A stretch of 64,000 nt of DNA from positions 1 through 64,000 of the forward strand of contig NZ_SJPE01000001.1 of assembly GCF_004329815.1 (NCBI RefSeq). The letters run 5' to 3'. Made by a program: the position numbers and the translations under genes. The stretch comes from Flavobacterium silvisoli. GTDB taxonomy: Bacteria > Bacteroidota > Bacteroidia > Flavobacteriales > Flavobacteriaceae. Of the stretch, positions 55,167-63,115 are shown in pieces; position 1 is the stretch's first letter; each line of letters begins with the position of its first letter. Below the pieces are notes generated by a model that saw only the letters and a program-made list of their open reading frames with translations, made no database searches and was not told the DNA's origin.

Positions 55167-55634
55167 TTAATTAAATATTATAATAACAATTGCTTCTTTT
55201 ATTTCCGAATAAGGAATCTCTCGTCGGTGTTCTACGGTTTCTTTCCCTTTTCCTATTTTTTTAGGCTCTCTGGTTGTCCAGAAAAGCACTATACCATCGT
55301 CTGAAGCCGATTCCAATGTCGCTTCTATAGTTTCAACAGCTGTTTTTACCCTAAGGGTTCTGCCAATATTTTTTTTGTATTGTCGGATTAATTTAAGCGG
55401 AGTCGACACGCCGGCTGAAGCCACTTCTAAAGAATAATCCTGTTCTTCACGATCCAAATTGTTTTCGATAAAACGACTGATATCGATACAATCCTGCAAA
55501 TTCACACCTGCATCACCGTCCAAAGTTACGGTAATTTTGTAACTATCTGAAATACTTAAATCTACCAAAAACAATGAAGGGTTATTTTTTAATCCTTCTT
55601 CTAATAAATGAGCGACTTTTTCTTTAAATATCAT
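55167..55634 (-). CDS. rimP: Ribosome maturation factor RimP
   Basis: The 155-residue protein needed for 30S maturation has a two-domain RimP layout: an N-terminal alpha-beta part ending [20 protein letters not shown], and a C-terminal SH3-like part ([19 protein letters not shown]). It opens the rimP-nusA-infB operon, a common bacterial order. The ATG follows a hairpin and five T by nine bases. Confidence 0.93.
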   Translation of the reverse strand: MIFKEKVAHLLEEGLKNNPSLFLVDLSISDSYKITVTLDGDAGVNLQDCIDISRFIENNLDREEQDYSLEVASAGVSTPLKLIRQYKKNIGRTLRVKTAVETIEATLESASDDGIVLFWTTREPKKIGKGKETVEHRREIPYSEIKEAIVIIIFN

Positions 55635-55643
55635 AGTTTGTAT

Positions 55644-55669
55644 AAAAAGAGGGAAGCACAGCTTCCCTC
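55644..55669 (-). promoter_or_regulatory. Terminator-like attenuator candidate in the rimP-nusA-infB leader
   Basis: On the minus strand GAGGGAAGC pairs with GCTTCCCTC (nine bases, loop TGT), followed by five T (55644-55648). It lies between the promoter (55700-55730) and the ATG at 55634. No gene precedes it on this strand until 61044, so it is not an ordinary gene-end terminator. On the plus strand it lacks a T-run. Confidence 0.7.
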
Positions 55670-55699
55670 ATTATTTAATTTGAATGGTAAATAACGGGG

Positions 55700-55730
55700 C
55701 AAATATAGTGATTTTTTTATAAATCAAAAA
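55700..55730 (-). promoter_or_regulatory. Promoter of rimP-nusA-infB
   Basis: On the minus strand TTTTTG (55725-55730), 17 bases, then TATATTTG (55700-55707). Transcription would begin near 55694, about 60 bases before the rimP ATG. Confidence 0.7.
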
Positions 55731-55734
55731 TTCA

Positions 55735-55764
55735 TTGCGGTATCAAAAAAAAATAATACCTTTA
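55735..55764 (+). promoter_or_regulatory. Possible promoter of the universal stress protein gene
   Basis: TTG (55735-55737), 19 bases, then TACCTTTA (55757-55764), one mismatch from TAnnTTTG. It would give a leader of about 33 bases. Confidence 0.4.
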
Positions 55765-55803
55765 TTGTGTTAAAATTACAACCCAAAATTCACTTTTTAT
55801 ATT

Positions 55804-56628
55804 ATGAAAAAAATCTTAGTCCCAACAGACTTTTCAGAACATGCAGGGTACGCTTTAAAAGTTGCCGCACAAATCGCCAGAAAAAACGGCGGAGAAATTT
55901 TCCTTCTTCATATGTTAGAATTACCTCATCAAGCGAGTGACGCCGTAGGTACTGGTCACGATTTGCCGGAAATCATGCTTTTCAAAAACGCTGCCATCAA
56001 CAAGCTGGAAGATTTAATGGATGATGAAAGTTTGGCCGACTTAAAAGTTTCCGAAATCATACAATTCGAATTAGCCTTTGACGGAATCATGAATATCAGC
56101 AAAAAAAATGATGTTGACCTGATTGTAATGGGATCTCACGGCGCTAGTGGTTTCAAAGAAATGTTTATTGGTTCTAACGCAGAAAAAGTGGTTCGCAATT
56201 CCGACATACCGGTGCTGATTATCAAAAAAGAAGCCGGTGATTTTGAAGTAAACAAATTTGTATTCGCCTCTGATTTTGCAGATGAAATAAAAAAACCGTT
56301 TGCTAAAGTAGTAGAGTTTGCCAATAAATTTGAAGCCGAATTGCATTTAGTAATGATTAATACTCCCAGCAGCTTCAAACCCACTCACATTGCACAAGAA
56401 ATCATGAAGAATTTTATTTCTGGATTTGCCATAAACAAGTATTCTACTCACATTTACAATGATGTTAATGTAGAAAGCGGAGTGTTGAACTTTACCAACA
56501 CCATAGATGCTGACTTAATAGGAATGTGCACACATGGCAGAAAAGGACTTTCTCATTTCTTCAACGGAAGTGTGAGCGAAGATTTGGTAAACCACGCAGT
56601 AAGACCGGTTGTGACTTTCAAAATTTAA
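55804..56628 (+). CDS. Tandem universal stress protein
   Basis: The 274-residue protein has two UspA domains (about 1-145 and 150-274). Both keep the ATP-binding pattern GxxG...GS: MGSHGASGFKEMFIGSNAEK and CTHGRKGLSHFFNGSVSE. Such proteins respond to starvation or oxygen stress; the partner is unknown. A strong terminator follows at 56645. Confidence 0.93.
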   Translation: MKKILVPTDFSEHAGYALKVAAQIARKNGGEIFLLHMLELPHQASDAVGTGHDLPEIMLFKNAAINKLEDLMDDESLADLKVSEIIQFELAFDGIMNISKKNDVDLIVMGSHGASGFKEMFIGSNAEKVVRNSDIPVLIIKKEAGDFEVNKFVFASDFADEIKKPFAKVVEFANKFEAELHLVMINTPSSFKPTHIAQEIMKNFISGFAINKYSTHIYNDVNVESGVLNFTNTIDADLIGMCTHGRKGLSHFFNGSVSEDLVNHAVRPVVTFKI

Positions 56629-56644
56629 ATACAGCCATATTAAT

Positions 56645-56675
56645 AAAAAAGCCTCTCCAATGGAGAGGCTTTTTT
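56645..56675. terminator. Terminator after the universal stress protein gene
   Basis: AAAAAAGCCTCTCC (56645-56658) is an inverse copy of GGAGAGGCTTTTTT (56662-56675), with a three-base AAT loop and T-runs on both strands. Confidence 0.9.
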
Positions 56676-56711
56676 GTGCATTGTTTTTTTTATCAGGAAA
56701 CACCTAAAAAC

Positions 56712-56734
56712 AAAAAATCCCGCTTTAAGCGGGA
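56712..56734 (-). terminator. Terminator after tRNA-Gln
   Basis: On the minus strand TCCCGCTT and AAGCGGGA pair, followed by six T (56712-56718), seven bases after the tRNA 3' end. Confidence 0.85.
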
Positions 56735-56741
56735 CTCGTTG

Positions 56742-56812
56742 TTGGTCTACTAGGACTCGAACCTAGAAAGACGGCACCAAAAACCGTAGTGTTACCATTA
56801 CACCATAGACCA
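56742..56812 (-). tRNA. tRNA-Gln (anticodon UUG)
   Basis: A 71-base cloverleaf on the minus strand. Acceptor stem TGGTCTA/TAGACCA plus discriminator A; anticodon stem ACGGT/GCCGT around the loop TTTTGGT, giving anticodon TTG; T-arm CTAGG-TTCGAGT-CCTAG. CCA is not encoded. A promoter lies upstream at 56832 and a terminator downstream at 56712. Confidence 0.93.
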
Positions 56813-56831
56813 ATTTTGCTGAATGCGAGTG

Positions 56832-56862
56832 CAAATTTAGAACAAAATTTAATTTACACAAA
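56832..56862 (-). promoter_or_regulatory. Promoter of tRNA-Gln
   Basis: On the minus strand TTTG (56859-56862), 19 bases, then TAAATTTG (56832-56839), ending 19 bases before the mature tRNA 5' end. Confidence 0.6.
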
Positions 56863-57036
56863 CAAATAAAGAAAAAAATTAAAAACTCTCCTCAATTTTT
56901 CTTCGCCAAGACACATAAGAAACTTGTAGTTAATCCGTTATCAATTTGAGAAAAATTTGTTAATGCGCGTTTACTTGCGTCAAAAAAAATAGTTTCTTTG
57001 TAGCATCAAAACAAAACCCTTTCATTTCATACGTAT

Positions 57037-60000
57037 ATGATGAATTTCAACTTCAATAAATGGAACACCATCATGGGATGGGTTGCATTTACCATTGCTT
57101 TAATCACATATTCTTTAACGGTTGAGCCTACCATGAGTTTTTGGGATTGTGGCGAATACATTGCTACCGCTGCCAAACTGGAAGTTGGACACCCACCAGG
57201 AGCTCCGTTGTTTCAAATTCTAGGCGCTTTCTTCGCTATGTTTGCTACCAGCAAAGAAACGATAGCTTTGATGGTAAACATGATGTCGGTATTCTCAAGT
57301 GCCTTCACCATTTTGTTTATGTTTTGGTCTTCATCTATCATATTAAAAAAGATAGTCGCCTCATACACTGAAGTTGACGAGAACAAAGCCATAGTAATCT
57401 TGGGAAGTTCTTTTGTAGGAGCTTTAACTTTTACTTTCTCGGACAGTTTTTGGTTCAACGCGGTTGAGGCCGAAGTTTATGCCATGGCTTCTTTATTTAT
57501 TGCATTGTTATTTTGGTTGGGTTTACGTTGGGAACAAGACATGCATAGCCCCAGAGGAAATCGATGGCTGTTATTGATTTCGCTATTGGTCGGCCTTTCC
57601 TTCGGAGTTCACTTTATGGCATTATTGACTATACCAGCCATTGGCTTTTTGTATTTCTTTAAAAACTACAAAAAAATCACCATCAAAAACTTCTTGTTAG
57701 CCAACGTAATCATAGTTGCCGTTTTATTGTTCATATTCAAACTATTGTTGCCTTACACTTTGGCTTTCTTTGGTAAAATGGAAATCTTTATGGTAAACAG
57801 TTTTGGCTTACCATTCAATTCGGGAACCATTTTCTCTGCTTTATTGATGATTGCCACTTTTTATTACGGATTAAAATACACCAAAGAAAAAGGACACCCC
57901 TTATTCAACACTATACTGTTGTGCATTCTTTTTGTTTTGATTGGTTTTTCGACTTGGATGATGTTACCGATTCGCGCCAATGCCAATGTGGTTATCAACG
58001 AAAACAAGCCTTCTGATGCCGCCGAAGTTTTAGCCTATTACAACCGTGAACAATATGGTGTTAATCCTTTGTTCTACGGACCTCAATACACTGATACTTT
58101 TGCCGGCTTAGACAAAGACCAACCGTATTTAGACAAAGCGCCCAACTACGAAAGAGATTATAAAACCGGGAAATATGTCATTGTAAACAATTACAAAAAC
58201 GCGGAACAAAATACTGATGACAATCAAAAAGCCATACTTCCGCGACTTTGGAGTACGGATCATATTGACAATTACGTTCAATTTACCGGTGTTCCTAAAT
58301 TTAAACTAAACCAAGACTATCCTTATGAGGATGATTTGGCACAATACGGCGTTGATATCGATAGCCTAAGCGAAGAACAAGTGGGCCAAGCCGTAGGGCA
58401 ATTAAAAGAAGAAATGCAGAAAAATATCAATGAATTTCTGAACGCTTACAATCAGAAAAAAATTGACAACGAGGATTACATTGCATTCCTGAAAAAATAC
58501 AGCGATTATTTAATCGTTGAAAAACCATCCACTTGGGACAACCTGAGTTTCATGATTGAATACCAATTCGGATACATGTACGGCAGGTATTTGCTTTGGA
58601 ATTTCGTTGGAAGACAAAACGACATCCAAGGAAAATACGACAATCTGGATGGCAACTGGATTAGTGGCATACCATTCATCGATCAAGTCCACCTCGGTAA
58701 AGGAACTCAGGAAAATCTTCCTGATGATGTTAAAGCCAACAAAGGTCGCAACGTATATTACTTCTTACCATTCATTATCGGAATCATAGGCCTTTTATAT
58801 CACGCTCAAAGAGATTTAAAAAGTTTCTATGTTTTACTGGTTTTGTTTTTATTTACCGGTTTAGCCCTAAAAATTTACCTCAACGAAAGGCCTTTTGAAC
58901 CCAGAGAAAGAGATTATGCTTTAGTAGGTTCATTCTATGTGTTTGCCATTTGGGTCGGATTTGGAGTGTTTGCTATTTATGAAATTGTCACCGATTATGT
59001 AAAATCAAAACTGGTTGGCCCGTTGGTTATTGGAGCGTGTCTTTTGGCATCGCCGATACTTATGGCTTCCCAAAACTGGGACGATCACAGCAGAGCCAAC
59101 AAATACACGTCGATTGCTATGGCCAAAAATTATCTGGAATCCTGTGACCAAAATGCAATACTCTTTACCATTGGCGATAATGATACCTTCCCGCTTTGGT
59201 ACGCTCAGGAAATAGAGGGGATAAGAACGGATATTAAAATTGTAAACACTCAGTTGTTCATGACCGATTGGTACATTGACCAAATGAAATTTAAAACTTA
59301 TAAATCCGATGGGTTGCCTATTTCATTCAAGCACAACGAATACGTGGGAGACAAATTAGACTATGTCTTGCACTATCCTAAGACTGACGCCCGTTGGGAC
59401 TTAAAAGATTTCATCGCCTTCATCAAAAATCCGAAATCAACCATAGAGGCACAAAATGGTCAAACCATTCACTTCTATCCGACAAACAAAATCAGAATTC
59501 CGATAGACAAAAATGCAGTCATCAAGAACAAAGTTGTAAACCCTAAATACAACGACTCCATTGTTCCGTATATCGATTTGGAGATTAAAGGAAGTGCTAT
59601 TTATAAAAACCGATTGATGATGTTGGATGTTTTGGCAAATAACAACTGGAAACGTCCTATCTATTTTACCGGAGGCAGTTTCGGAGACGATGATTACTTG
59701 TGGATGAAAGATTATTTGCAATTAGACGGTTTAGTGTACAAATTAGTACCGGTTAAAACCCCAATCGACAAAGAAAACCCATACGACATGGGCGACATTG
59801 ACAGCGAAAAAATGTATAATCTGGTGATGAACTGGAGTTGGGGCAACGGCGATTTGACGACCATTTATCACGATCCTGAAACCCGCAAAAACAGTATTTC
59901 CTACCGTACCAACATGGCCCGTTTAATGGAAAAACTGATTAATGAAGGTAAAAAAGAAAAAGCAAAAAAAATCATAGAGTTGGCCTTAACCAAAATGCCG

Positions 60001-60315
60001 ATGGACTACTATGGATATTATACCATGGTGGAGCCTTTTGCCAGCGGTTATTACGAAATAGGTGAAAAAGCAAAAGCCCGTGAATTATTGGAACGATTGA
60101 TGACAAAATACAAGCAAAACCTAACTTATTTTGCCGGCATACAGCCTTCAATTCAAAACGGTATTGCTACGGATATCATTACAGATATTGAGCGTTACAG
60201 AAGCTTATTAATCGTAATGAAAGACCGTGGAGACCTAGAGTTTTACAACAAAAATAAGCCAACGTTCAACGCATTTGTACAACGTTTTGAACGCTTCGGA
60301 AGAGATAAAGAATAG
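57037..60315 (+). CDS. DUF2723 polytopic membrane protein, possible glycosyltransferase
   Basis: The product has 1092 residues with about 12 transmembrane helices in the N-terminal half, typical of DUF2723. The signature SFWDCGEYIATAAKLEVGHPPG contains the acidic pair expected for a GT-C-type catalytic loop; HPPGAP is characteristic. The C-terminal half is soluble and ends with TPR-like helices (KAKKIIELALTKMPMDYY). Animal relatives (TMEM260) are O-mannosyltransferases; in Bacteroidetes the function is not proven, but surface protein glycosylation would fit. The start could also be at 57040 (second Met). Confidence 0.85.
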   Translation: MMNFNFNKWNTIMGWVAFTIALITYSLTVEPTMSFWDCGEYIATAAKLEVGHPPGAPLFQILGAFFAMFATSKETIALMVNMMSVFSSAFTILFMFWSSSIILKKIVASYTEVDENKAIVILGSSFVGALTFTFSDSFWFNAVEAEVYAMASLFIALLFWLGLRWEQDMHSPRGNRWLLLISLLVGLSFGVHFMALLTIPAIGFLYFFKNYKKITIKNFLLANVIIVAVLLFIFKLLLPYTLAFFGKMEIFMVNSFGLPFNSGTIFSALLMIATFYYGLKYTKEKGHPLFNTILLCILFVLIGFSTWMMLPIRANANVVINENKPSDAAEVLAYYNREQYGVNPLFYGPQYTDTFAGLDKDQPYLDKAPNYERDYKTGKYVIVNNYKNAEQNTDDNQKAILPRLWSTDHIDNYVQFTGVPKFKLNQDYPYEDDLAQYGVDIDSLSEEQVGQAVGQLKEEMQKNINEFLNAYNQKKIDNEDYIAFLKKYSDYLIVEKPSTWDNLSFMIEYQFGYMYGRYLLWNFVGRQNDIQGKYDNLDGNWISGIPFIDQVHLGKGTQENLPDDVKANKGRNVYYFLPFIIGIIGLLYHAQRDLKSFYVLLVLFLFTGLALKIYLNERPFEPRERDYALVGSFYVFAIWVGFGVFAIYEIVTDYVKSKLVGPLVIGACLLASPILMASQNWDDHSRANKYTSIAMAKNYLESCDQNAILFTIGDNDTFPLWYAQEIEGIRTDIKIVNTQLFMTDWYIDQMKFKTYKSDGLPISFKHNEYVGDKLDYVLHYPKTDARWDLKDFIAFIKNPKSTIEAQNGQTIHFYPTNKIRIPIDKNAVIKNKVVNPKYNDSIVPYIDLEIKGSAIYKNRLMMLDVLANNNWKRPIYFTGGSFGDDDYLWMKDYLQLDGLVYKLVPVKTPIDKENPYDMGDIDSEKMYNLVMNWSWGNGDLTTIYHDPETRKNSISYRTNMARLMEKLINEGKKEKAKKIIELALTKMPMDYYGYYTMVEPFASGYYEIGEKAKARELLERLMTKYKQNLTYFAGIQPSIQNGIATDIITDIERYRSLLIVMKDRGDLEFYNKNKPTFNAFVQRFERFGRDKE

Positions 60316-60335
60316 TTTATTTGAAAATTTAAAGA

Positions 60336-60373
60336 TGTGCCAATTTGAAGATTCTTATTGGCACATTTTTTTT
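60336..60373 (+). terminator. Terminator between DUF2723 and deacetylase genes
   Basis: TGTGCCAAT (60336-60344) pairs with ATTGGCACA (60357-60365), followed by eight T. The T-run ends 11 bases before the deacetylase ATG. Confidence 0.85.
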
Positions 60374-60384
60374 ATATTTAACCT

Positions 60385-61047
60385 ATGAGTTTTTGGGTCA
60401 AAACAAATCGTTTCATCAAATTGTTGTTTCCGAATTACACTTGGGATATTCCCAACACGGAAAACAAAGTCTTCCTGACTTTTGACGATGGTCCTTTACC
60501 CGAAATTACCGAATGGGTTTTGGAACAATTAAGGTTGTACAACGCCAAAGCTACCTTCTTCTGCATAGGCAACAACATTGAAAAATACCCCGACATTTTT
60601 CAAAAAATAATTACCGAAGACCATGCAATCGGCAATCACACCTTCAATCATTTAAAGGGCTGGAAAACTAACAACGACACCTATCTTGAAAACATCAAGA
60701 AGTGTTCGGGGATTATAAATAAATTTTCAGAAGGCAGCCAGCAGAAAACAAAAGACAATCACAATTCTGAACTGTTCAGGCCTCCTTATGGAAAAATCAA
60801 ATCTTCTCAGTCGAGAATTTTGCGTCGAATGGGTTATCGCATTATTATGTGGGACGTCATCAGCATGGATTTTGATCAAACCATATCTGAAGAAAAATGT
60901 CTTGAAAATGTACTGAAAAATGTTACCTCGGGAAGCGTTATTGTTTTCCACGACAGTATAAAGGCGGAGCAAAACCTGCGGTATGTTTTGCCTAAAACCT
61001 TAGCCTACTTGAAAGAAAAGGGGTTTGTTTGTGCCAAAATTGACTAA
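60385..61047 (+). CDS. Polysaccharide deacetylase (NodB homology domain)
   Basis: At 220 residues this is a CE4-type enzyme that removes acetyl groups from N-acetylated sugar polymers. Motif 1 is FLTFDDGPLP, motif 2 GNHTFNHLKG, motif 3 FRPPYGKIK, and a late His is in SVIVFHDSIKA. No signal peptide is seen, so its substrate side is uncertain. It follows a terminator by 11 bases and ends head-on with the thioredoxin-like gene, the stops overlapping in CTAA. Confidence 0.9.
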   Translation: MSFWVKTNRFIKLLFPNYTWDIPNTENKVFLTFDDGPLPEITEWVLEQLRLYNAKATFFCIGNNIEKYPDIFQKIITEDHAIGNHTFNHLKGWKTNNDTYLENIKKCSGIINKFSEGSQQKTKDNHNSELFRPPYGKIKSSQSRILRRMGYRIIMWDVISMDFDQTISEEKCLENVLKNVTSGSVIVFHDSIKAEQNLRYVLPKTLAYLKEKGFVCAKID

Positions 61048-61340
61048 AGTTGTTCCTGAACCAAACTGATAATTGTGTTGGCATCCAGTTCACCGGACTG
61101 TCTCCATACCATTTGGCCATCTTTGTAAATCATCAGCGTTGGCAAACCTTTGATGCGAAGTGCATCAGCCAACTCCTGATTTTTATCTACATCAATTTTG
61201 ATCACTTTTGCTTTATCACCAAGCGCCGCTGCCACATCTCTGATGACAGGATGCATGGAAACCGAAGATTCATTCCACTCTGTGTAAAAATCAATTAACA
61301 CAGGTACTTGAGCATTGATTAATTCTCCAAATTTTGACAT
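61044..61340 (-). CDS. Thioredoxin-fold protein lacking the CxxC active site
   Basis: The product has 98 residues, slightly short for thioredoxin (about 105). The fold is clear: VLIDFYTEW, VIKIDVDKN, the cis-Pro loop IKGLPTLMIYKDG. Where thioredoxin has WCGPC, this has WNESS, and the protein has no cysteine at all. It can therefore not reduce disulfides. It may be a scaffold or chaperone-like thioredoxin. Confidence 0.9.
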   Translation of the reverse strand: MSKFGELINAQVPVLIDFYTEWNESSVSMHPVIRDVAAALGDKAKVIKIDVDKNQELADALRIKGLPTLMIYKDGQMVWRQSGELDANTIISLVQEQL

Positions 61341-61393
61341 AAAACCAAAATGTTTTTACTTTCTTTTTATCGCTTAAAAGAAACATTAAAGCA

Positions 61394-61401
61394 CAAATGT
61401 A
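61394..61401 (-). promoter_or_regulatory. Putative -7 box of the thioredoxin-like gene
   Basis: CAAATGTA on the plus strand reads TACATTTG on the minus strand, matching TAnnTTTG, 53 bases before the ATG. No -33 match found. Confidence 0.4.
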
Positions 61402-61415
61402 GCATTTTTAACTAA

Positions 61416-62648
61416 TTATGCTACATTATTCCCTTTTTTTAGTTCAAAAACCGTGATTTCGGGCCAGATTCCGACTCTTCCGGGATAAGCATGAAAACCA
61501 AAGCCTCGGTTTACATATACATAACGACCAAATTCTTTATACAATCCGGCCCATTGTTTGTAAACGTATTCTACCGGACTCCATTTGATAATCCCCGGAA
61601 TTTCAATACCAAACTGAAAACCGTGAGTGTGTCCGGAAAGGGTCAAATGGAAATTTTTTGGGTGTGTTTTAACTTCATATTCCCAATGACTTGGGTCGTG
61701 GCTCATCAGGATTTTGAAATCTTCGGGCTTTAAATTTTCTGATGCTTTGTTGATGTCACCGGCTTGTTTGAAATTATGCCCCCAGTTTTCAACCCCAACC
61801 AATACAATTTCATCGTTACCTTTTTTGATTTTTACATTTTCATTCAGTAATAACTGAAATCCTATCTGACCATACAAATCTTTGATGGCCTGAAAATTAT
61901 CATCTTTGGCCTGTTGTGAAGGCCAGCTCACATATTCACCGTAATCGTGATTGCCCAAAACCGAAAATTTTCCGTATTCATGCTTGTCTATCTTGTTAAA
62001 AGTCTCAATCCACGGATGCATTTCTTTGGCGTGTGTGTTTACAATATCTCCGGTAAACAACATCATGTCGGTTTTTTGTTGGTTGACCAAATCAATGGCA
62101 TACTCAATCTTTTCGGGGTCGTCAAAACTCCCGCTGTGCACGTCTGAAATTTGAGTAATGGTGAATCCGTCAAAAGCATCAGGCAAATCGGGAAAAAACA
62201 GTGTTTGTCGTATTACCTTGTAGTTGTATTTGCCTTTGGTCATTCCATAAACCAATCCCATAAACGGAATTGAAGCAATTCCTAAAGCAATTTGACTGAC
62301 AAACTTTCGCCTTTCGGGCAAAAAATCACCATTGTTATTGTCGCCCATAAAATATGTCACCGAACCCGAAACTACTCTGAAAACATCTTCCAACAATAGG
62401 AAAAAAGTCAATATGAGTTTCGGAATCAACACTAATAAAAGTAATCCCAGAGTAAAGAGTGTGGTTTTGGTTTGTCCTACGCTGCGGTCAAACTGTGTAA
62501 ACTGATAGGCAATGAATACAATTACGGCTAAAGAAATCAGCTGATACAGGTATAAAACCCATCTGATTTTGGTAACAGTTTTAAATGCCTGAAATGCATA
62601 AAATTCTATTACAGAAACTATTACAATAAAAATAACCCAACGAATCAT
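61416..62648 (-). CDS. Membrane-anchored metallophosphoesterase
   Basis: The product has 410 residues. Four N-terminal helices (about 1-105) are followed by a calcineurin-like phosphoesterase domain (about 155-405). All five metal-binding motifs are present: ISDVHSG, FTGDIVN, LGNHDYG, LMSHDPSHW and SGHTHGFQFG. YkuE-type relatives are metal-dependent phosphoesterases of uncertain substrate; lipid precursors (as for LpxH or UDP-lipid hydrolases) are possible. It reads toward the thioredoxin-like gene. Confidence 0.92.
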   Translation of the reverse strand: MIRWVIFIVIVSVIEFYAFQAFKTVTKIRWVLYLYQLISLAVIVFIAYQFTQFDRSVGQTKTTLFTLGLLLLVLIPKLILTFFLLLEDVFRVVSGSVTYFMGDNNNGDFLPERRKFVSQIALGIASIPFMGLVYGMTKGKYNYKVIRQTLFFPDLPDAFDGFTITQISDVHSGSFDDPEKIEYAIDLVNQQKTDMMLFTGDIVNTHAKEMHPWIETFNKIDKHEYGKFSVLGNHDYGEYVSWPSQQAKDDNFQAIKDLYGQIGFQLLLNENVKIKKGNDEIVLVGVENWGHNFKQAGDINKASENLKPEDFKILMSHDPSHWEYEVKTHPKNFHLTLSGHTHGFQFGIEIPGIIKWSPVEYVYKQWAGLYKEFGRYVYVNRGFGFHAYPGRVGIWPEITVFELKKGNNVA

Positions 62649-62726
62649 CGATTTAATTTTTTAACAAATTAACGAAGAAAGCACAACTCCATTTTAGCTT
62701 TTGGATAATTTTAACTTTAGTCCAAT

Positions 62727-62759
62727 AAAAAAGACCGGTAAAGTAATTTACCGGTCTTT
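62727..62759 (-). terminator. Terminator after the Lys/Ala-rich small gene
   Basis: AAAGACCGGTAAA (62730-62742) is an inverse copy of TTTACCGGTCTTT (62747-62759) around GTAA, with six T on the minus strand beyond. It ends the small gene. Confidence 0.88.
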
Positions 62760-62803
62760 CATTTCAATCACATTTTGCTTGACTTCTCTTCTATGAAAAA
62801 GAG

Positions 62804-63013
62804 TTATTTTTTTGCTGGTGTTGCCGGAGTTGCAGCTTCTGCTTTTTTCTCTTCTTTGGCTTTTTTCATAACTTTTTTAGTAGCTTTTACCTCTTTTACT
62901 TCTTTCACTTCTTTTGCAGGAGCTTGAGCAGCTTTAGCAGGTTCTTTTTGTTGAGCGTTTACCATTACAGTTGTTCCTAAAACCAAAGCGGCTAACATTA
63001 ATACTTTTTTCAT
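62804..63013 (-). CDS. Small exported Lys/Ala/Glu-rich protein
   Basis: The product has 69 residues. A signal peptide (MKKVLMLAALVLGTTVMVNA) is followed by a low-complexity, strongly basic mature segment (KEVKEVKEVKATKK, then KKAEAATPATPAKK). It lacks a recognised domain. A TACTTTTG box lies 36 bases upstream and a strong terminator downstream, so it is a real single-gene unit. A periplasmic or surface nucleic-acid- or polyanion-binding role is possible. Confidence 0.75.
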   Translation of the reverse strand: MKKVLMLAALVLGTTVMVNAQQKEPAKAAQAPAKEVKEVKEVKATKKVMKKAKEEKKAEAATPATPAKK

Positions 63014-63049
63014 GATGTTTAAATTTTAAATTAAATATTATTTACACAC

Positions 63050-63057
63050 CAAAAGTA
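63050..63057 (-). promoter_or_regulatory. -7 box of the Lys/Ala-rich small gene
   Basis: CAAAAGTA on the plus strand reads TACTTTTG, matching TAnnTTTG, 36 bases before the ATG. No -33 match within 25 bases. Confidence 0.5.
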
Positions 63058-63115
63058 TAACCACTAAATGAAGATAAAATGAAGATTAAGGAATACCCGA
63101 AATTTTAACTTTTAA

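Noticed and set aside
56993..57000. TTTCTTTG upstream of the DUF2723 gene as a -7 box
   Set aside because: The TA of TAnnTTTG is missing and the TTG upstream is only 15 bases away; too weak.
61947..62154. Two overlapping plus frames inside the metallophosphoesterase gene
   Set aside because: Shadows of a well-conserved minus-strand domain carrying all five metal motifs.
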